From assembly GCF_017654505.1 (NCBI RefSeq), contig NC_054548.1, forward strand, positions 27,560,969 to 27,624,968: a DNA stretch of 64,000 nucleotides, in the 5' to 3' direction. Under the pieces are notes generated by a model, which was not told where the DNA came from, made no database searches, and saw only the letters and a list, made by a program, of their open reading frames with translations. This stretch comes from Polyodon spathula. Its lineage: Eukaryota; Chordata; Actinopteri; Acipenseriformes; Polyodontidae. Positions 56,177 to 64,000 of the stretch are shown in pieces (position 1 is the stretch's first letter; each line of letters begins with the position of its first letter). The position numbers were made by a program, and so were the translations under genes.

Positions 56177-58272
56177 CTTTACTATACTGCAGTAGTCATC
56201 TGCTTTTTTGATTAGTTATTTTCCTTATGTATCTCTATAACCCTACATGTTTGAAGAGTTAAGTAATGAATATACATTAGTTCCTTTTTTACCATTATTT
56301 TCTTTATATCATTTACATCTGCTGTTTTACAAGGTTAGTCAACTGGATTGGTTCTCTTTCTTTGTGTTGTTTTTAGTGTTGAAGCTTGAATCTCATGGGG
56401 CACAGATGCTTTAAAATCAGATAACTACTAATATGTCATGTCAACTTGTAATGGATATGTTTCAACTGACATCTTACACTAATCCATGTCTTTGACTTAA
56501 TGTTGAAGAAATAACTTGAGTTAGGTGATACACAGCAGTGGCCAGTCACTTAAAAGCTGATTTAGATAATAAATAGTTCTTTATTCAGTCAACTTAATTA
56601 AAAACTACACAGAATCTTGCATTACATTTCTAATGCTCTCTGACATCACAGGAGGAGCCACTGAAGCATGTCTGCTTGTCTCCTTTTTTCTGCCCGGAGA
56701 TTTTCAAGATGTTACTTATCTTCTTGCATGGGCAATTAAATTATCCAGTTTCAAGCATAACGATGTAATAAAGATTTCTAAATATTCCCCATAATTGTTT
56801 TTTTTTTTAATAAATTAAATGTAAACATAAAAAGATTAAGACATTTAAAAAATTATTGATTCATTACTATAATGACCACCAATGATTTAGATCTGCAATG
56901 TGCACAAGCAAAACATTTGTTTTTGGCATGCAAACAAAATAACAGCTGTATAGATTTACCATCAGATTCACTTAATGTCCTTAGCAAGTTTCATCACAAA
57001 TATGCAAAAATGTCTGACATACAGACTGTGGATTGGACAGACAGCAGCTTCCATGCACCTACAGATTATAATATATTAATCAACTTGCAAAATAATGTCC
57101 TTGGACATTTTCATCACAATTTAACATGTGTATCACTATATATATGCAAAAGTGTGGCATCTGCATATACGCCAGCCTCTACTATATACCACAGCAGGGC
57201 TATGCATCCTCAATGAATAATACTGTATAATGATTGTATGAGGTCATGTATATCATTGCCAGTTTAATTCCAAACTGAGCAGTCTGCTAACAGTATAGTA
57301 ATGCATTCCCTTATTTTATTTTCCGGTGTTGTAAGCTTGTAAACTATTCCATGTCATTGTATTTACATTGTAACATGTTAATTAAGATGGAAAATTTCAT
57401 GTTAAAATACAGACCCCAAGTAGTGTAATTATTTGCAGAGTAGGTGTCATACCTCATTGAAAAAAATGTGCCGCCGAGCCAATAAAGAACCTTGTAGAAC
57501 ACACACACTGATTACAAGAGTGACGGTTTGTCCATTCCTGAACGTGTGGAATGCAGCTTGATTTCAAGTTTAAAAAGCATGGATGGATACTCTTCTAATT
57601 GAGCCTGCTGTATATTTGGAGAAGTTTTGGTTATCTGTAAGGTGAAACTATTTTAAATGTTTACACCCAAGTAAGTAACAGAGCTATGTATGATACAGAT
57701 TTTTTTTTTTCTGTATTCTTTTCATTTAATATTATAGGCACCTTAAAGGTTTTTTATACAACCAGGTTGTACAAGTCGTGGTTCCAGTTTGGTTCCTTTC
57801 TCACCCGTGTGCTCACGCTTCAGACAACGACTGAGAAGCTTTGAAATGGTCTTACTCTGATTGGCTGTAAAGGTAACCGGGCTAACCGACGATTGGATAA
57901 TGTTTTGTTGGATGTATTTTTCTCATATACGGTTGCCTAGTAAATGAAGACATTTAACACTGGTGATCACTGGCAGAGCACCTTGAAAGGTTCAGAGCAG
58001 TTCTTGAAAGGGATTTTCTGTACAGGAATAATATTTCTTAATACTTATAATTTAAGGTTTAACTTAAGTGTTATATTACAGTACATGACTGAGTGATACA
58101 TGCAGGGGGTTAACTTCAGCTTCTTTGTTAATAGTGAATTGGTTATAATTGATATTTAAGGCTTATTTTGAATTAAAAAAAAAAACTAATGAAGAGGTCT
58201 CTAAACCTTGAGCTTCCTTTGTATTCCTAGTTATCCTTATTTGGGCAAAGAAGCTTGCCAGGGCTAATTTCA

Positions 58273-58337
<65 letters not shown>

Positions 58338-58538
58338 GTCAGTACGTGTAATATTCTAACCAGATCTACTAATGTATAGCCTACCTTGCAGCAGAAACCC
58401 TAGCATTCACAGACTGAAAAAAACCTTTCCTAAATTAATGTTGAAATGCGAGGAGCAGAAACTGACTGTTATAGTGACTAGAGCTCTACTCCGCTAAATT
58501 TGTCACAGGATAACACAATTACAAAACAATTAGGCTGT
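56177..58538. other. Unassigned AT-rich sequence
   Basis: No gene recognised. A 114-codon frame at 56872-57216 has no start context, splice signals or known motif; TTTCATCACAA occurs twice in it. An AAT array lies at 58275-58337. At 57830-57900 two TGATTGG/CGATTGG motifs could be CCAAT elements. Confidence 0.4.
58275..58337. repeat. (AAT)n microsatellite
   Basis: About 20 AAT units. Confidence 0.97.
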
Positions 58539-58957
58539 TGTGGTTACAGTGATGTCACAGATTAGGAAGAAGCAACACAAAAACAAAGCAGGTCTGGGCA
58601 AAACTGAAGTGCAAACAAAAGGGCATGTTGGCCAAACAAACTTTAACAAGTATCGTGCTGATTAATACACCAGTACATCTAGCAATTGTTATTTCTGGTT
58701 CCCAAACTTAGACTCATGTCTCGCCTTTAACACTCTCCTCCTAATAAGCCTGGAGCACGTCTTTGATAGTCTGTGGCTGGAGCCTTCATTACATAATTTA
58801 ATATATTAATGACCTTAAGGCTCCAGCGACATTCCCACAGGGGTTTTAGGGAAGGGGTTTTAACCCCATCCCCACCAACTACATATTGTAAGACCTGCTT
58901 TTTGCCAGTCTCAAATAGTAAATAAGACAGACGGCTTCATTCATCTGCAAAAAATAC

Positions 58958-59039
<82 letters not shown>

Positions 59040-59084
59040 GAAAACATACATAAATAAATACCAAGAGGTGGGCACTTTGCCACA
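58539..59084 (-). mobile_element. Solo LTR, TSD GCTGT, with (AAT)n
   Basis: The 546-bp interval begins TGTGGTTACAGTGATGTCAC and ends GAGGTGGGCACTTTGCCACA, flanked exactly by GCTGT (58534-58538 and 59085-59089). On the minus strand it starts TGTGGCAAAGTGCCCACCTC, the same opening as family B, but the body differs. An AAT array of about 26 units at 58958-59037 lies inside. No internal region remains. Confidence 0.87.
58958..59037. repeat. (AAT)n microsatellite inside LTR
   Basis: About 26 AAT units; the poly-leucine minus-strand frame over it is an artefact. Confidence 0.97.
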
Positions 59085-60306
59085 GCTGTGTACAGATATA
59101 TTTTTCATCTTACTGTTTTTAATAACTACAAACCAACCTGTGTTGCAGTCTTTATTTTAAAATATTGACAGGAAGTTGAATACATATTGATACCGTAAAG
59201 CAGACAGGTAATACAAATGCACTTATGAATACATTTGACCCATTTTTGAAAATTAAAAAAAGCTCAGATTTCTCCTCTGTATTATGTTCACCTAGCACTG
59301 AAAATAGTACAGCAGTCGCTGGCTGCTTCTCTTTGCTTTTTGTAGTAATGTTTTTTTGCTTTTGTTTTTGTGTGTGTGTGTGTGTGTGTGACAGAAACTA
59401 AATCATTGGTTTGCAGAATTAAAAAAAAAAACAAAAAAAAAAAAAACATCTTTGTCTTGTGGCTGCTAACATACGTGTCTTCTCTGACCAGGCCTTTACA
59501 TGAGTAGATTTTTCAGATCCCAGCCTTTGTAATATGACGATCAATAAGCTCAGTATTGTTTTTACTAAGTTTAAACTCCTACTGTTCTACTGAGAAGAGC
59601 AATGCTTGCTGTTCTTTTTGGTAATTACTATTGGAATTTAGATTTATATCTTTTGAAAATCTCAGAGGAATGCATTCAATAAATATTGTAATAATTACCA
59701 ACCTATTCAGAAGATTCTGATTATAGTCATTAATCATTAACTAAGTACCTATGTGTTTATTTAGGTTTTAATTGTATACTAGAATCTATTAAATTCCTTA
59801 ACTACTTTGTGATAAATGTTTTGTTTTACATATTATTAGTTCAATTGAAATAACATTGCTATTTCTGCAAAATGAAAAACACTCTGTCAACATTCAAAAC
59901 TGCTGAAAAGCATTTTCCATTCCAAAAGTCAAAATTAAGTGTTGTCTTAAGACCTATCATTGCTCCTACTTTCTCCAGTGACCCCAATTCAAACTAACCA
60001 TGCTATAACTAGCAAATAGTACAGACTCCAATCTTTAACTGGATTCTTCCAAGCCACTCACTTGAAACAAAATGTAGTGCTAACAGGAGGTAAATGTCAG
60101 ATTGCTTTCCACATATAATGTGGAAAACAGTTCAGGTTAAGAGCATTTATTTAAAAAAAAAGTAACCCTTTTGTTTAAGCAATCGAAATCCAATATATCA
60201 GGGATCTTCCTTCCCATTCCAGTAAACTGCAATATATTTCAAGGTAAAGGAAGCATGATAGAAACATTTGTAACCAAGCAACATGTACACATTTTGAACT
60301 GGTAAG
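59085..60306. other. Unassigned AT-rich sequence
   Basis: No gene recognised; a short (GT)n run lies at 59370-59390 and an A-rich run at 59420-59446. Confidence 0.45.
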
Positions 60307-60996
60307 TGTGGAAGGGTGGTGGGTAATTCACTGACACACGGGAGACAGAAAGGTGTACTCGAAACACTGAACAGAGTTTTTTATAATGCAATTTATTTGG
60401 TTCAATGATTTTTTAGCCCGCAGGGGGCGCTGTTGTCCATGGCCTGACTAGCAGCGATGATAGACCGGACCACGGGAATACCAATGCTGATAAGCAATCC
60501 AAATGCGGGCGCCCTCGCAGGTGCCCAAAATAATAATGAAAACAAAAGGTGAAAGAAAATGGGAAAATAAAACACAGTAACAAAACTACAAAGGAAAGGT
60601 GCTGCACTTGGCACTGTTACCCTGGTCATCTCTGCACTTACGGCTTCCTCAGCCTGCTGAACACAATAGTTTGGGGGATCTGCCCAAGGTTTCCCCGCTA
60701 CTCCTATGTTTTTTTCTGTTTTCTGTTTCGTTCAGGTTTCTTTCTCCCAGCCGTTCTCGGTCCTGGACCAGCGCTTCCGCACGCTCGGCATGTCTAAAAG
60801 GGCAGACCAGAGGGAAGAGCAGTGTGTTATTTTATAGGACTAACAATCCCCCCAAGACCCGCCTCCCAGCCACCCCCTTTCCCACCTCTTCGTGTCACTG
60901 CCATGACCGTCAGGCTGGTATTGGACGACTGCTGCCCTCCTCCTACAGCACTTTGAACATGCCAGCAGAGTCAGAACAGATCTCTCCCCTGCCACA
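60307..60996 (-). mobile_element. 3' LTR of the Gmr1-like element
   Basis: The 690-bp interval begins TGTGGAAGGGTGGTGGGTAA and ends GATCTCTCCCCTGCCACA (TG...CA). On the minus strand it starts TGTGGCAGGGGAGAGATCTG, immediately preceded by TGAGGAGGAGGATA (61009-60997), a purine tract of the kind that primes plus-strand synthesis. It is therefore the downstream LTR of the minus-strand element. A CTATAAAATAACACAC motif near 60830 may be its TATA box. The 5' LTR is outside the window. Confidence 0.88.
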
Positions 60997-61039
60997 TATC
61001 CTCCTCCTCAGAATGACACCACCAGTTCATTTGAAAATC

Positions 61040-62477
61040 CTACACCCCCATGCCTTCCCGAGAGAAAAAATCTGTGTTTTGATGCAGTTTCCCTGCTCGG
61101 TGGACTACCTGGAAGGCATAGAGCTGCAGGGCCAAGTACCACCGTGTGATTCTGGAATTGCTGTGAAGCCATGCTAAGGGGGCATGATCTGTAACTAGCG
61201 TGAAGTGTCGCCCCAGGAGGTAGTCCCGGAGTGACTCGACTGCCCACTTTACCGCGAGATACTCCTTCTCGATGGTGCAATAATTTCTTTTGTGGGGAAG
61301 GAGCTTCCTGCTGATGTACAGGACCGAGTGCTCGCTTCCCTGAACCTCCTGAGACAACACTGCCCCGAGACCTGTCTGACACATCTGTCTACAGGGTGAA
61401 CCTCTTGCTGAAATGAGGACTGCATAGCACTGGCTTGCTACACAGCCTCTGTTCAAGACGAGAAAGGCCCTCTTGCACCACTTGGTCCACTGAACTGCAT
61501 TTGGGGCAGCCTTCCTGGTGAGGTCTGTCAAGAGAGCAGCGAGCGTGGCGAAGCTTGGGATGAATTTCCTGTAATAGCCCGCTAGTCCCAAGAAAGTGCG
61601 CACCTGGGTTTTGGTCTTAGGAACTGGCCAGTCAGCCAAGGCTTTCACCTTAGCAATTAACAGTCTGATCTGGCCCCCCCTACTCGATACCCCAAATACT
61701 CCGAATCGCTCTTCCCAATGGCAAATTTCCTTGGGTTAGCAATGAGCCCAGCCTCCCGCAAGGATTGCAGCACCGCCACCACTTTATAAAGATGACTCTG
61801 CCAATCCTCACTGTGGATAACCATGTCATCTATGTAAGCAGGGGCATACTGCTGATGGGGCTGCAATATGTGATCCATCATCCGCTGGAAAGTGGCTTGT
61901 GCTCCATGCAACCCAAAGGGCATGGTCCTAAAGTGGTATAACCTGAAGGGAGTTGAAAATGCCATCCTCTCTCTAGATTCCGGGGTCAGGGGTATCTGCC
62001 AGTACCCCTTCGTTAAATCCAGTGTCGTCATAAAATGAGCCATGCCCAGACGCTCCAGCAACTCATATACCCGGGGCATCGAATAATCATCAAACTTTGA
62101 TTTTTCATTGATTCGCCTGAAATCAATGCAAAACTGAGTTGACCCATCCGGCTTATCTACTAAAACCACTGGACTGTTCCAGTCACTTTGGGACTTTTCT
62201 ATTACCCCCAGTTGAAGCATTTCATCAATCTCGGCGTTTATTACCTGTCTTTTACGTTCTGGTATACGGTATGGCATCTGACGAACTGGCACCACGGCTC
62301 AATGTTAATGTGATGATGGGCTACTCGAGTCTGCCCTGGGACGGGAGAAAACATGTCAGAAAATTCCATCACCAGATCATGAGCCTGACGTTTCTGTTTT
62401 GGTGTCAGATTCTCCACAATCTGTACCGACCATTTTCTCACCAACACAAAGATCAAGTCCCAGATCTGGGACGGCAT
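61040..62477 (-). pseudogene. Reverse transcriptase and RNase H of the Gmr1-like element
   Basis: The RT starts with LTPKQKRQAHDLVMEFSDMF (62477 frame) and, after a shift near 62280, RQMPYRIPERKRQ. It continues through GSTQFCIDFRRINEKS, FMTTLDLTKGYWQIPLTP with the first catalytic Asp, MPFGLHGAQATFQRMMD and YAPAYIDDMVIHS, the YxDD box, to SDSEYLGYRVG. A second shift near 61650 leads to KTQVRTFLGLAGYYRKFIPS. The RNase H part has TGLGAVLSQEV, SVLYISRKLLP, TIEKEYLAVKWAVESLRDYL (Glu) and FTLVTDHAPLAWLH (Asp). The expected first Asp (TDASD) is replaced by RQMCQ. RT is almost complete and comparatively well kept. Confidence 0.92.
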
Positions 62478-63885
62478 CTGCGTGCACCACTAGCAACGCT
62501 TGCAACCAGGGCTTCAAGAGGTTTATGTGATACATGTGTTTCTCTTGCTCTTGCTGGCTGATCTTATAGTCCACCCTCCCAACGCAACATGTTACCTCAA
62601 AGGGTCCTTGCCACTTAGCCTGAAGTTTCCACTTGGAACTGGGTAATTATAAAAGTACCTTATTCCCCGGCTGAAATGTGCGCAACCAGGCACCTCGGTT
62701 GTACTGTGTCTCCTGTCTGTGCTGAGCCTGCTGCAAATTGTCATGCGCCCACTCTCCTACAGACTCAAGACGTTTGCGCAGGTCCAACACATACCAGACG
62801 GTGTTGGTCGAATTGTTCTGCTGCTCCTCCAACATCTCATACCAGCTCAAACACATCCCGGGGTCTCCGCCCATACAGCAGCTCGAATGGTGAAAACCCT
62901 GTGGAAGCCTGGGGTACCTCTCTGATTGCAAAGAGAAGGGGAGAAATTAACTGGTCCCAGTAACGCACATCACTACGAATAAACCTGCACAACATGCTCT
63001 TAAGGGTCTTATTAAAGTGCTCTACAAGACCTTCAGTCTGAGGATGAAACACCAAGGTCCTAATGGTCTTAATTCTCAAATGTTTACATGTTCTGTGGAT
63101 TAGCCGGGACATAAAATGGTGCCTTGGTTGGTCAATATCTCCTTGAGGGTCCCCACCCAGGAGAAAACCTTCACGAGCTCGTCAGCAACAGATTTAGCAG
63201 ACATAGATCGGAGGGGAATGGCCTTCGGATAATGCGTAGCGTAATCCAAAATGACCAGTAGGTGGGTGTATCCTGCCTCGCTCCTTTCTAGTGGCCCAAC
63301 TATGTCCATCCCAATATACTCAAACTTCCACTAGGGGCAAAGGCACCAGTGGGGCTCATGAGATGGTTCTAGAGCTGGCTTTCTGACATTCCCCACAATG
63401 CTCAAAAAACCATTTGACGTTGCCATCCAGCCCCAGCCAAAAGAACCGTGTCACGAGCCAACACAGTACAGAAGGTCTCAATTAATTTTGAAGTGGGGGT
63501 ACGTGGCGGCACGACTGGGCTCAACCATACGACCATTAACCACTTGTGCTTGGTCATAGAGCCTGCTCAGCACGTCGTCATGTCCATGTTCGACACGGGA
63601 ACGAGCTAAAAAATCAGCTCCCATGCCTTCCAGCTCAGGATCGGGTCGGTCCCAAGCGGTGGCAGCTGGGCCATGGGTCTGGGGGCACACCGACGTTGGC
63701 TCCGCTGCCACCGTCCCCCCCCCCCCCCCTCCCCCGGACTCTTCACTAATCGTGCCCACCTGACACCTCTCGGAATCTCTCCACTGCCAGCCCTCATTCT
63801 TAGTGGCCTGGCGTTCCCGTTTAGTTTTCCGAGGTCTAAATCGATGGCAAAACCAAGCCAGGTCACGGAAGGGAAATATCTCCAA
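62380..63885 (-). pseudogene. Integrase of the Gmr1-like element
   Basis: Read from 63885 down, the pre-integrase linker ends LSRLYDQAQVVNGRM. A zinc-binding remnant follows, with CGEC near 63395. The core (63309-63100) has GMDIVGPLERSEAGYTHLLV with the first catalytic Asp, and ends KEILTNQGTIL, where the second Asp of the usual LTDQG is Asn. The block TLVFHPQTEGLVEHFNKTLK (about 62990-63050) keeps the Glu. FSPFELLYGRRPRDV follows. The tail reads KWQGPFEVTCC and MYHINLLKPW (62510-62620), the GPY/F module. Shifts lie near 63105, 62900 and 62640. The D-to-N change and the shifts mean no activity. Confidence 0.9.
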
Positions 63886-64000
63886 TTACTTCCTACTTCT
63901 CAGCCAATAGTACAACATCCATTGTGAACTCATCATGCTCTGCACCATCTTATTAAATCTGACATCTCCCTTTTTTATCCAAAGTATTGGAAAGAGTAGT

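Larger units (their letters stand above)
60997..64000 (-). mobile_element. Gmr1-like Ty3/gypsy element, integrase upstream of RT
   Basis: On the minus strand the order is integrase (63885-62380), RT (62477-61657), RNase H (61648-61040), purine tract, LTR. Integrase before RT is the order of Ty1/copia elements, yet all sequence blocks are of Ty3/gypsy type. That combination defines the Gmr1-like group described from Atlantic cod and other deuterostomes. The GPY/F end of integrase runs on to the RT start with no gap or terminus between, so this is one element and not two fused ones. The gag and protease would lie to the right of 64000. Frameshifts and lost catalytic residues make it inactive. 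Confidence 0.9.

Noticed and set aside
56872..57216. 114-codon frame, possible host exon
   Set aside because: No recognised motif, no clear splice signals, and an internally repeated TTTCATCACAA word; chance openness is the simpler reading.
57780..57900. CCAAT-containing, somewhat GC-richer segment as a host promoter
   Set aside because: No downstream first exon, TATA or CpG cluster was seen.
61008..61382. Overlapping frames on both strands at 60.6-61.4 kb
   Set aside because: They are shadows of the RNase H frame and the LTR of the Gmr1-like element.

Overview
The window is vertebrate-type, AT-rich, repeat-laden nuclear DNA, most likely from a non-teleost ray-finned fish such as a sturgeon, paddlefish or gar. 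That assignment is an inference from the mix of repeats: L2/Maui-type LINEs, several Tc1 families, piggyBac, hAT and Merlin DNA transposons, a Gmr1-type and a classical Ty3/gypsy element, a DIRS recombinase remnant, many solo LTRs, a tRNA-derived SINE, and long (TA)n, (GA)n and (AAT)n microsatellites. I found no convincing host protein-coding exon, rRNA or tRNA gene. Every protein-like signal belongs to a transposable element, and all of them are broken by frameshifts, stops or truncation.

Layout. 0-17.7 kb: a hAT MITE, an L2 3' end abutting a piggyBac transposase pseudogene, a solo LTR (target duplication GGAAC), a complete Tc1 copy, a second Tc1 family truncated against a stray terminus of a third, a full-length copy of that third family, a piggyBac-like non-autonomous element and a microsatellite-filled hAT-like element. 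17.7-24.4 kb: AT-rich intergenic DNA with three hairpin or foldback structures, a Merlin transposase scrap and a 31-bp minisatellite. 24.5-30.1 kb: a minus-strand Ty3/gypsy relic with gag, zinc fingers (one MYND-like), protease, RT, RNase H and integrase, next to a minus-strand hAT-type fragment whose product resembles CGGBP1. 30-37 kb: mostly unassigned, with an exact 110-bp palindrome and an L2 fragment. 37.1-46.1 kb: a solo LTR, a ZMYM1-like hAT element with both ends recognisable and an LTR lodged inside it, then a dense cluster of solo LTRs including an LTR within an LTR. 47-52.3 kb: an internally deleted Tc1, a gag relic, a hairpin, a SINE, two opposed LTRs of one family, and a DIRS tyrosine recombinase relic. 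53-60 kb: (AAT)n arrays and more solo LTRs. 60.3 kb to the right edge: the 3' LTR, polypurine tract, RNase H, RT and integrase of a minus-strand element whose integrase lies upstream of RT. This is the unusual order of Gmr1-like Ty3/gypsy elements; the element runs off the window.

The genes do not form a pathway; they record successive insertions. Nesting gives relative ages: LTR 44689-45126 is younger than LTR 44151-45301; solo LTR 50700-51223 is younger than the opposed LTR 51224-51644; LTR 38729-39319 is younger than the hAT element around it. The strongest observations are the Gmr1 domain order, the exact zero-spacer palindrome, the MYND-like finger in the gypsy element, and the target-duplicated solo-LTR cluster.
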